A stretch of DNA of 5,234 nt, from contig JAMOPB010000481.1 of NCBI GenBank assembly GCA_027064945.1, positions 1-5,234 on the forward strand, read 5' to 3'. This DNA is from Candidatus Cloacimonadota bacterium (lineage in GTDB: Bacteria; Cloacimonadota; Cloacimonadia; Cloacimonadales; TCS61). The notes beneath the pieces were generated by a model, which saw only the letters and a program-made list of their open reading frames with translations, ran no database searches and was not told the origin of the DNA. Shown here piece after piece: positions 1-5,234 of the stretch (the first letter of the stretch is position 1; every line of letters starts with the position of its first letter). A program made the translations under genes and the position numbers.

Positions 1-156
1 TTTACGAAATTTTTGTATATCGGAATCGATTTCTCCACCCGAAAGAATGAAATTTTCAGGAAATTGGAATTTCTCTTTCCAGTATGGCATCATTGCTTCG
101 ATTACTTCATCAGCTGGTTTGGAAGTAAGGCAGTTGTTTAAATATACTCTTTCCAT
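1..156 (-). CDS. Class V aminotransferase / cysteine desulfurase-like protein, N-terminal fragment
   Basis: Only the first 52 codons are present; the gene continues past the left edge. The start MERVYLNNCLTSKPADEVIE followed by AMMPYWKEKF aligns with the N-terminus of NifS/IscS-type PLP enzymes (VYLDNNATT...EAMLPY). Those enzymes take sulfur from cysteine for Fe-S cluster assembly or tRNA thiolation. The usual DNNATT motif reads NNCLTS here, and the following GNPSS-x-H motif is replaced by QFPENF, so this is a divergent branch and a desulfurase activity is not proven. The PLP lysine and the catalytic cysteine would lie outside the window. The ATG at 156-154 is set by an AAAGGAGA Shine-Dalgarno at 168-161. 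It starts 18 nt after the Rrf2 gene ends, on the same strand, so the two genes are probably co-transcribed. The Rrf2 neighbour supports a sulfur/Fe-S role. Family is fairly sure; exact function is not. Confidence 0.72.
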   Translation of the reverse strand, partial: MERVYLNNCLTSKPADEVIEAMMPYWKEKFQFPENFILSGGEIDSDIQKFRK

Positions 157-174
157 CTTTTCTCCTTTATATAT

Positions 175-588
175 CTAATTTAATTTTTCTATAATATGTT
201 TAAGCGTGATAGAATTAAAATATGCATCTAAATGCTCGTCGATTTCATTCCACAGTTCATAAAACCCACAAGGCAAACCGATGCAATATTCTCTACTTTG
301 ATAATTCTCATCACAGTTTACTTGGCTGATATTTTCTTCCACAGCATGCATAATATCATTAAGAGTAATTTCATTTGCTTCCTTAGCAAGAATATAACCG
401 CCTTTTGCTCCTTGAACACTACTGATAAGTTCTGCGCTGCGAAGTTTGCGAAACAGCTGTTCTGTATATTTTTTAGGAAGTTTTTGTCGATTGCAAATTT
501 CAACAATCGAAATAGGACCTTCCTGCTGATGTTTTCCAATCTCAGCTAAACCGCGAACAGCATATTCAGTCTTTGTGGAAATATGCAT
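175..588 (-). CDS. Rrf2-family transcriptional regulator (IscR-like, probable Fe-S sensor)
   Basis: A 137-residue protein, normal length for Rrf2 regulators. The N-terminus MHISTKTEYAVRGLAEIG is the classic Rrf2 start. A winged helix-turn-helix follows (about residues 25-68), with the recognition-helix region PKKYTEQLFRKLRSAELI and the wing QGAKGGYILAK. A C-terminal segment carries C92, C102 and C107 (C-x9-C-x4-C) before W113, the place where IscR, NsrR and relatives bind an iron-sulfur cluster. The His that follows the third Cys in E. coli IscR (H107) is not seen; Y110 sits there. E8 could be a fourth ligand by analogy with NsrR/RsrR, but this is inference. C32 is an extra cysteine outside the cluster region. 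ATG at 588-586 has a good Shine-Dalgarno (AAGGAG, 599-594); stop is TAG. It lies immediately upstream of the desulfurase-like gene and divergent from the transporter operon. Autoregulation is likely through the palindrome at 622-638. Confidence 0.93.
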   Translation of the reverse strand: MHISTKTEYAVRGLAEIGKHQQEGPISIVEICNRQKLPKKYTEQLFRKLRSAELISSVQGAKGGYILAKEANEITLNDIMHAVEENISQVNCDENYQSREYCIGLPCGFYELWNEIDEHLDAYFNSITLKHIIEKLN

Positions 589-617
589 AAATACTCCTTA
601 AATTTTCTCATTTAGGG

Positions 618-647
618 ATAACATAGTAATTTAGTATGATTTGGCAA
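618..647 (-). promoter_or_regulatory. Candidate promoter of the rrf2 operon
   Basis: On the minus strand, TTGCCA (647-642) matches five of six bases of a sigma70 -35 box. A weak -10 lies 18 bases downstream (TGTTAT, 623-618, four of six); TATGTT at 625-620 gives a 16-base spacer as an alternative. Transcription would start near 611 and leave a short leader of about 23 nt carrying the AAGGAG ribosome site. The promoter rules of this lineage are not known, so this is only a consensus-based guess. Confidence 0.4.
622..638. promoter_or_regulatory. Candidate Rrf2 operator, 17-bp palindrome
   Basis: CATAGTAATTTAGTATG is an odd-length inverted repeat: seven of the eight base pairs around the central T630 are complementary, and only G626/G634 fails. 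The ATA...TAT ends and the size resemble IscR/Rrf2-type operators. It lies in the spacer and -10 region of the candidate rrf2 promoter, about 34 bp upstream of the rrf2 start codon, as expected for an autorepressor site. It is also 82 bp upstream of the divergent ABC gene, so it may act on both operons. Binding is inferred, not shown. Confidence 0.5.
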
Positions 648-676
648 GAAGTTTTTATTTTTAGAAGAAAATAAAT

Positions 677-686
677 TATATATAAC
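677..686 (+). promoter_or_regulatory. Possible -10 region for the transporter operon
   Basis: TATATATAAC contains TATATA (677-682) and TATAAC (681-686, five of six to the -10 consensus). No good -35 box is found 16-18 bases upstream (TTTTTA at 658-663 is the best). The stretch is very AT-rich, so chance matches are common. A promoter must lie in this 132-bp spacer if the three plus-strand genes start here, but its position is uncertain. Confidence 0.25.
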
Positions 687-720
687 AAAAAAAAGATTAA
701 AATAGGAAATAGATAACTCT

Positions 721-1500
721 ATGATAATTAATGACATAACGGTAGGATATCAAGATACAAAAGTTATTGAAAATCTTACCTTGAAAGTAGGTAAAGCAGA
801 ATTTTGTGCTATTATAGGACCAAATGGTGCAGGAAAATCTACATTATTAAAAAGTCTGATAGGATACATTCCATTGCAGAATGGTAAGATAGAAATCGAC
901 GGAAAAAATATTTCTGAGTGGAATAAGAAAAAATTAGCGCAAAGAATATCACTGATTCCACAGGATTTTCAATTACAATTTGATCACAAGGTACGAGATC
1001 TTATTTTAATGGGAAGATTTCCCTATCTTGGATATTGGGAAAGCTATTCTAAGAAAGATTACGAAATTATAGAAAAAATAATAGATCAACTTGATTTGCA
1101 AGATATGGCAGGTAAGAAATTTAGCCAACTTAGCGGTGGAGAGCGTCAAAGGGTAGCAATTGCAAGAGCTTTAGCACAAGAAGCATCAACTATTTTGATG
1201 GATGAAGCTTTTTCACATCTTGATCTGAATCATCAAATTGAGATAATGCAATTACTTTCCAAAATAAATAAAGAGCAGAAAAAACGAATTATTTTAGTTT
1301 CTCATAATTTGAATTTGGCTTGTGAGTATTGTGATCGTGTAATAATGCTAAAGAAAGGCAAATTGATCGCAGATGGAAATCCTAATGAAGTTGTTACAAA
1401 AGAAAATATTAAAAAATTATTTGGAGCTGATCTATTAATTGTTAAGCATCCAATATCAGGAAAACCGAATATTATTTATCCTGAAAGTAGCAAGGAGTAG
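721..1500 (+). CDS. ABC transporter ATP-binding protein, BtuD/FecE family (cobalamin or iron-chelate import)
   Basis: This 259-residue protein has every ABC ATPase motif: Walker A GPNGAGKST (33-41), Q-loop Q81 (SLIPQDF), signature LSGGE (137-141), Walker B TILMDE (157-162, catalytic E162), D-loop SHLD (165-168) and H-loop H195. The segment LMGRFPYLGYW after the Q-loop and the tail near LFGADLLIVKHPISGKP are typical of the BtuD/FecE/FepC/HmuV group, which powers type II importers for B12, siderophores and heme at the inner membrane. Walker B is followed by AFSHLD rather than the usual PTSHLD. ATG 721 is preceded by a weak, rather distant AGGAAA (704-709). No permease or substrate-binding protein is encoded in the window, so its partners must be elsewhere. 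The next gene starts 1 nt after its stop, so this ATPase belongs with the TonB receptor. Family is sure; substrate is open. Confidence 0.93.
   Translation: MIINDITVGYQDTKVIENLTLKVGKAEFCAIIGPNGAGKSTLLKSLIGYIPLQNGKIEIDGKNISEWNKKKLAQRISLIPQDFQLQFDHKVRDLILMGRFPYLGYWESYSKKDYEIIEKIIDQLDLQDMAGKKFSQLSGGERQRVAIARALAQEASTILMDEAFSHLDLNHQIEIMQLLSKINKEQKKRIILVSHNLNLACEYCDRVIMLKKGKLIADGNPNEVVTKENIKKLFGADLLIVKHPISGKPNIIYPESSKE
1492..1497 (+). promoter_or_regulatory. Ribosome binding site of the TonB receptor gene, inside the end of the ABC gene
   Basis: AAGGAG sits directly before the TAG stop (1498-1500) of the ABC gene and 4 nt before ATG 1502. It decides the receptor's start: the reading frame stays open back to an ATG at 1439, but that extension has no signal peptide at its start, whereas ATG 1502 begins MKKLLLNLLIMCVLPLYA. 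The arrangement implies translational coupling. Confidence 0.85.
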
Positions 1501-1501
1501 A

Positions 1502-3667
1502 ATGAAAAAATTATTATTGAACCTACTAATTATGTGTGTGTTACCTCTATATGCAATCAGTGTAACAGGGCGTATTATCGATAAAGACGGTAATGGCATA
1601 GAAAATGTAAGTGTAGTTGCGGGTGAGCACGCAGTTATTACAAACAAGAGTGGTTTTTTTATCTTAAAGAACATAAAATCAAGCGAACGAGTTTTTATTC
1701 ATAAAATTGGATACAAAGATATTTATATTATGCCTGATAGAATTGGTATGCAGATTATTATGGAAAAGAATCTTATTGAAGTTCCCGGCTATAAATTAAT
1801 TGATGAGCAATCTAATTTTGGAAAGATAGAAACTTCTGATAAACTTATTATTAAAAATGAAGATAATTCCGCTGCAAATGCTGCTGAACTTCTTGAAAAT
1901 AATGTGGAAGTAAAATTAAAAGGCTCTGAACTCTTAGGAAGTAAGCGCACAGTTTCCATAGGTGGAAACAAAAGCAAACACACGCTTGTGATGTTGGATG
2001 GAGTCGCATTAAATATGAATGGGGAAGATTTTGACATAGCTTCAATTCCGGCTGCAATAATAAAAGAAATCGAAATTTTACCAAACAATGCAGGAGCTAT
2101 TGGCGGATCTGGTGCTATTGGCGGAATTGTGAATATAATAACTCGCGAAAAATTGGAAAATGATCCTGCCAAAACAAAAAAAATATATTTTAGCAATAGC
2201 AATAATTTCAAAGTAGGCTCATTCGGATTAAGGAAAATTCAAACACAGATTTCTGTTACAGCCCCAATTATTCAAGCTTATACAACATATTCCAATGCAG
2301 AAAGTGATAATAATTTCGAATATTATAATAAGCTAAAAAATACAAATGAGAAAAGGGAAAATAATCGTTCGGAAATTGAAGATTTTACATTGATGTTGAA
2401 TAGTAAATATAAATTTCTAAAAGCAAAATATAATCTTATTTATCAAGATTATTATAAAGAATTACCAAGTTCTATAAATGTTCTTACCTTATTTGACGGA
2501 TGTTTCAAAGAAGGTATTATTTCCAAGCAAATTGTTGATCTTACTTTTCAAAAAAATAATTATCAAATCCAATCTAAAAGTTTTTATAATAAGGATTTAT
2601 CGGATTATGACAACACTCATTCAAGCGGATATCTCTACCAGGCAAATCGAACAGAATTTGATAAATTAGGTACAAGCATATCAACTTCCTATCTTTGGGA
2701 AAAAGTTATAAAATTGAATTTAGCAGGAGATTATGAGAAGCAAGAATTTCATTATAAGGAAAAAATATCATCAACACCATCACAGTATAAAAGTCTTGAA
2801 AATTATGCACTAAGAAGCTCAGTGAATGCAAAATACAGTTTGTTCCCGGTTGATTATGATTTTAGTTGGTTTGGGCGTTATGATATGCCGCAAGCCAGTG
2901 ATAATGTGAATTTCGATTCTCAATACACAAACCGTTTTGATTATCAATTATCATATCGAAATTGGTTTCAAATAGTTCTGGGTGGAAGTTTGGGCAATAG
3001 TTATCAATTACCGTCATTTTATGATTTGCATTGGAAGGAAGGCTCTCAGGCTATTGGAAATCCGGATTTATTACCGGAAAAATCATCAGGGTGGAATATT
3101 TATTATAAATTTGAAATAGCACAAAACTTCATAAAGTTGAGTTATCAATATAATGAAGTTGATAATTTAATTCGCTGGTATCGTTCAATGTATTATTGGA
3201 AACCGGGAAATATTGGAAGTGCAGAAATTACAAATTATCAAATTTTATCTGAATTATATTTGATTAATGATGTTAAACTGAATTTTTCTTGGCAACGTAC
3301 TTTTGCTATCAATAAATCATTAAATGAGGCTGGTGAACAATCCAGTCATTATAATAAAAATATCATCTATACTCCAACTTCCTTAACGAATATTTCGTTA
3401 GAGATTCCAATCTATAATTTTACTTGGAAAACTTCCTATAATCGCACAGGAAGACAATGGACAACAGACGATAATATTTTCCCAACCGTTAAAGCTTATC
3501 AGATATTTGATAGTAAGATAATTTATAATTTCCAAAAAGACAAATGGTCTTTCTCGGCAGATTTTGGAATAAATAATTTGTTTAATAAAGAATATGAAAA
3601 AAGTGAATTAATTCCTAAACCTAAAAGAAATTGGAGTTCAGGATTTAATTTGGATTATAAATACTAA
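1502..3667 (+). CDS. TonB-dependent outer-membrane receptor, BtuB-like, with N-terminal carboxypeptidase-regulatory-like domain
   Basis: A 721-residue outer-membrane protein. Residues 1-18 are a signal peptide (MKKLLLNLLIMCVLPLYA). Residues about 20-95 form a carboxypeptidase-regulatory-like fold (VTGRIIDKDGNGIENVSVV ... NKSGFFILKNI ... HKIGYKDI), common in FCB-group receptors. IEVPGYKLID (92-101) may be the TonB box region. The plug covers about 110-215, with VSIGGNKSKHTLVMLDGVAL (151-170) and its closing SGAIGGIVNIIT (203-214). The rest is the 22-strand barrel, including the family's YQLPSFYDLHW ... GNPDLLPEKS block (about 501-528) and a C-terminal LFNKEYE ... NWSSGFNLDYKY ending in an aromatic residue. 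The plug with its TLVMLDGV block and the modest length fit BtuB-like and iron-chelate receptors. It sits 1 nt after the BtuD/FecE-type ATPase and 25 nt before a propeller gene, which suggests cobalamin or iron-chelate uptake powered by TonB. The substrate cannot be read from the sequence. Confidence 0.93.
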   Translation: MKKLLLNLLIMCVLPLYAISVTGRIIDKDGNGIENVSVVAGEHAVITNKSGFFILKNIKSSERVFIHKIGYKDIYIMPDRIGMQIIMEKNLIEVPGYKLIDEQSNFGKIETSDKLIIKNEDNSAANAAELLENNVEVKLKGSELLGSKRTVSIGGNKSKHTLVMLDGVALNMNGEDFDIASIPAAIIKEIEILPNNAGAIGGSGAIGGIVNIITREKLENDPAKTKKIYFSNSNNFKVGSFGLRKIQTQISVTAPIIQAYTTYSNAESDNNFEYYNKLKNTNEKRENNRSEIEDFTLMLNSKYKFLKAKYNLIYQDYYKELPSSINVLTLFDGCFKEGIISKQIVDLTFQKNNYQIQSKSFYNKDLSDYDNTHSSGYLYQANRTEFDKLGTSISTSYLWEKVIKLNLAGDYEKQEFHYKEKISSTPSQYKSLENYALRSSVNAKYSLFPVDYDFSWFGRYDMPQASDNVNFDSQYTNRFDYQLSYRNWFQIVLGGSLGNSYQLPSFYDLHWKEGSQAIGNPDLLPEKSSGWNIYYKFEIAQNFIKLSYQYNEVDNLIRWYRSMYYWKPGNIGSAEITNYQILSELYLINDVKLNFSWQRTFAINKSLNEAGEQSSHYNKNIIYTPTSLTNISLEIPIYNFTWKTSYNRTGRQWTTDDNIFPTVKAYQIFDSKIIYNFQKDKWSFSADFGINNLFNKEYEKSELIPKPKRNWSSGFNLDYKY

Positions 3668-3679
3668 TTATAAATACTA
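3654..3679 (+). repeat. 13-bp perfect tandem duplication across the receptor stop codon
   Basis: ATTATAAATACTA occurs twice in a row (3654-3666 and 3667-3679). The first copy encodes the last codons of the receptor and most of its TAA stop; the second is noncoding and runs into the AAAGGAG ribosome site of the next gene. Removing one copy would leave the stop codon overlapping that ribosome site, as in the junction just upstream, so this looks like a recent slippage duplication. Confidence 0.9.
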
Positions 3680-3685
3680 AAGGAG
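3679..3685 (+). promoter_or_regulatory. Strong ribosome binding site of the propeller gene
   Basis: AAAGGAG lies 7 nt before ATG 3693, an ideal spacing followed by an A-rich run. It is the strongest Shine-Dalgarno in the operon and suggests high expression of the secreted propeller protein relative to the ATPase, whose own site is weak. Confidence 0.85.
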
Positions 3686-3692
3686 AAAAAAA

Positions 3693-4991
3693 ATGAAAAA
3701 GGGATTATTAATTTTATTTGTATTAGGAGTTGTATCATTATTTGCTAATTCAGCGTTTGTGTTGAATTCCAATTCGCAAACTTTATCAAAAATTGATTTG
3801 GAAAGTAATGAAATAGTGAATGATTTTGCAATCTTAGGACAGTACTCATCCAGTGCCCCAAACAAATTGGAAATCGAAGGAAATATCGGATTAGTAACAA
3901 TCACATATGAAAATAGTGTGCAAAAAATTAATTTGGAAACAGGAGAAACAATCAGCTTTATAGGATTGGATGATAGCTCAATGCCAAATGATTTATGCAT
4001 TTACGATGGTAATGCTTATGTTACCGGAAATGGAAACAGTTCGTTATACAAAATTAATATTGAAACAGAAGAGATTTTGGATGTTGTGGAAGTTGGTTTA
4101 GCTCCACAAGGTGTAATCGAAGCAGGCGGATATATCTGGGTTGCAAATACAGGATTCAACATAAATAATTATCAATATGAGCAGGGAACTGTAAGCGTGA
4201 TTAATCCTGAAGATATGAGTATTGTCGCTACAATTAATACAAGTTTAAATCCGGTAGATATGATGCAATTGGAAGATAAAGTTTATGTGGTTTGTACCGG
4301 TAATTATGTTGATATTTCAGGAGAATTATCTGTTATAAATATTTCAGATTTAGTGGTTGAATCTACTATTTCAATTGGCGGTTCAATTGGTTCAATTACA
4401 GAATGGAATAATAAATTGTATCTTGGAAACTCTTGGCCGGCTGGCGTGTATGTTTATGATCTTGCAACAAGCAACATAGAATCTACCCCAAATGATAATA
4501 TTTTTATAGGTGGTAGTTCTATAAATTGTAACAATGGAATATTAGCTGTTGTAGATGTAATAGATTATGTAGAGAACTCAATAATAAGGCTCTATGATGC
4601 TTCTTCTCAAGAGTTATTTTCAGAATTGGAAGCTGCCGTTGGAGCAACAGATATTAAATTTATGGAAGGAACAAATTCGATAGAAGAAAATGACTTAATG
4701 GTTAATTTACATTTAACTAATTATCCAAATCCTGTAAAATTCGGATCTTCAAGAATGGCTACAACAATTAGCTTTAATTTACCTGAAGATGCAGACGTTT
4801 CTTTGGAAATCTATAATATAAAAGGTGAGAAGATTCGCAGTTTATATAGTGGAAATCAAAATTCCGGAAAGCATCAGTATCTTTGGAATGGAAAAGATTC
4901 AAACAATAGACCTGTATCAGCAGGAGTTTATTTATATAAATTAGAAGCCGGAAAATTTAGTTCCATAAATAAAATGGTTGTTGTGAAATAA
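3693..4991 (+). CDS. Secreted seven-repeat YVTN/YncE-like beta-propeller (BtuG-like) with C-terminal FlgD-fold/T9SS-type sorting domain
   Basis: A 432-residue exported protein. Residues 1-18 (or 1-21) are a signal peptide (MKKGLLILFVLGVVSLFA) with no lipobox cysteine. Seven repeats with a period near 45 residues follow; each ends in a strand-turn-strand such as KIDLESNEI (33), KINLETGET (78), KINIETEEI (120), VINPEDMSI (169), VINISDLVV (214), VYDLATSNI (254) and LYDASSQEL (300). GYIWVANTG (146-154) is a clear YVTN-type strand. The final half-repeat (GATDIKFMEG) probably closes the ring with the N-terminal strand, giving a seven-bladed propeller. Residues about 343-432 (NYPNP ... ISFNLPEDADVSLEIYNIKG ... 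SAGVYLYKLEAG ... KMVVVK) are a FlgD-like Ig/T9SS type A sorting domain that should direct secretion or surface attachment. In Bacteroidota, BtuG is a seven-bladed surface propeller that binds B12 and docks on BtuB; the position right after a TonB receptor and BtuD-like ATPase suggests the same capture role. Ligand identity is inference. Confidence 0.88.
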   Translation: MKKGLLILFVLGVVSLFANSAFVLNSNSQTLSKIDLESNEIVNDFAILGQYSSSAPNKLEIEGNIGLVTITYENSVQKINLETGETISFIGLDDSSMPNDLCIYDGNAYVTGNGNSSLYKINIETEEILDVVEVGLAPQGVIEAGGYIWVANTGFNINNYQYEQGTVSVINPEDMSIVATINTSLNPVDMMQLEDKVYVVCTGNYVDISGELSVINISDLVVESTISIGGSIGSITEWNNKLYLGNSWPAGVYVYDLATSNIESTPNDNIFIGGSSINCNNGILAVVDVIDYVENSIIRLYDASSQELFSELEAAVGATDIKFMEGTNSIEENDLMVNLHLTNYPNPVKFGSSRMATTISFNLPEDADVSLEIYNIKGEKIRSLYSGNQNSGKHQYLWNGKDSNNRPVSAGVYLYKLEAGKFSSINKMVVVK

Positions 4992-5014
4992 AACCAAGTA
5001 TTTAATAAAAACAA

Positions 5015-5043
5015 AAAAGGCGACAAATTAATTGTCGCCTTTT
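5015..5043. terminator. Bidirectional intrinsic terminator between convergent genes
   Basis: A perfect 12-bp stem (AAAAGGCGACAA, 5015-5026, with TTGTCGCCTTTT, 5032-5043) encloses a 5-base ATTAA loop. On the plus strand it is followed by TTTTACTTTTTATG, 23 bases after the propeller stop. On the minus strand it is followed by a TTTTTTGTTTTT run (5018-5007), 22 bases after the typA stop. It should end both transcripts, with the better T-tract on the typA side. Confidence 0.93.
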
Positions 5044-5065
5044 ACTTTTTATGTTTTATGATTTG

Positions 5066-5234
5066 TTATTTATCAGCTAATTTTTGTAAACGGTTCATTT
5101 CACGTTTACGTGCCACTTCATCTAATATTTTTTTACGCATTCTAATATTTAATGGAGTAATCTCCAATAATTCATCATCGTTAATATATTCTAATGCTTG
5201 TTCCAAACTAAATTTACGTGGTGGATGTAATTTT
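5066..5234 (-). CDS. typA: Translational GTPase TypA/BipA, C-terminal fragment
   Basis: The last 55 codons of a minus-strand gene that enters from the right edge. LHPPRKFSLEQALEYINDDE followed by LLEITPLNIRMRKKILDEVA matches the conserved TypA/BipA C-terminus (PP-x-x-x-x-LEQALEFI-DDELVEVTP-SIRIRK). TypA is a ribosome-binding GTPase related to EF-G and LepA, used in ribosome assembly and stress adaptation; this fragment belongs to its family-specific C-terminal domain, and the GTPase motifs lie outside the window. The gene ends with a Lys/Arg-rich tail (RKREMNRLQKLADK) and a TAA stop. Arginine is written mostly CGT here, whereas the exported proteins use more AGA, as expected for a highly expressed housekeeping gene. 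It converges on the transporter operon, from which the shared hairpin separates it; no functional link is implied. Confidence 0.92.
   Translation of the reverse strand, partial: KLHPPRKFSLEQALEYINDDELLEITPLNIRMRKKILDEVARKREMNRLQKLADK

Noticed and set aside
232..549. Open frame on the plus strand opposite the Rrf2 gene
   Set aside because: Shadow of a clear Rrf2 gene; its product has no recognisable domain and is rich in residues expected from antisense reading.
589..720. Cobalamin riboswitch upstream of the ABC gene
   Set aside because: The spacer is only 132 bp, very AT-rich, partly used by the divergent promoter, and shows no B12-box-like or multi-helix structure; a cobalamin riboswitch is normally larger.
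1439..1501. Longer N-terminus for the TonB receptor beginning at ATG 1439
   Set aside because: It would overlap the ABC gene by about 60 bases and bury the signal peptide; ATG 1502 has a perfect ribosome site and starts the signal peptide.
1789..2211. Open frame on the minus strand opposite the receptor plug
   Set aside because: Antisense shadow of a conserved plug domain; no family resemblance.
3384..3400. Inverted repeat TAACGAA-TAT-TTCGTTA inside the receptor gene
   Set aside because: A 7-bp stem within a conserved coding barrel, with no T-tract and no gene boundary nearby; likely chance in AT-rich DNA.
3677..4000. Open frame on the minus strand opposite the propeller N-terminus
   Set aside because: Antisense shadow running into the intergenic gap; no recognisable domain.
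1..5234. tRNA or rRNA genes, CRISPR array, insertion sequence or attachment sites
   Set aside because: No cloverleaf, rRNA motif, regularly spaced repeats, transposase or flanking inverted repeats were seen; coding is nearly continuous.

Overview
The window looks like a low-GC chromosomal segment from an uncultured anaerobic bacterium of the FCB group, most likely Candidatus Cloacimonadota or a close relative. This is an inference from three things: a secreted protein ending in a FlgD-fold/T9SS-like sorting domain (NYPNP... SAGVYLYKLEAG...), a TonB receptor with an N-terminal carboxypeptidase-regulatory-like domain, and strongly AT-rich codon use. Nothing in the window names a species.

Layout from left to right. 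On the minus strand (1-588) is a two-gene unit: an Rrf2-family regulator, followed 18 nt downstream by the first 52 codons of a class V aminotransferase/cysteine desulfurase-like gene that runs off the left edge. The 132-bp divergent spacer (589-720) holds a 17-bp near-perfect palindrome over the probable rrf2 promoter. On the plus strand (721-4991) is a tight three-gene operon: a BtuD/FecE-type ABC ATPase, a TonB-dependent outer-membrane receptor, and a secreted seven-repeat YVTN/YncE-like beta-propeller with a C-terminal sorting domain. A strong symmetric hairpin (5015-5043) then terminates this operon and also the convergent minus-strand gene, whose last 55 codons are the C-terminus of the translational GTPase TypA/BipA.

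How the genes may work together. ATPase, receptor and seven-bladed propeller match the logic of the Bacteroidota cobalamin uptake loci, where BtuG, a surface propeller, captures B12 and hands it to BtuB, with BtuCDF at the inner membrane. The window has the ATPase but no permease or binding protein, and it shows no cobalamin riboswitch. Iron, heme or siderophore uptake is therefore a real alternative, and the divergent Rrf2/desulfurase-like pair (iron-sulfur or sulfur metabolism) gives it some support. The most interesting point is a BtuG-like propeller apparently exported through a FlgD/T9SS-like C-terminal domain rather than anchored as a lipoprotein, in a lineage outside the well-studied Bacteroides.
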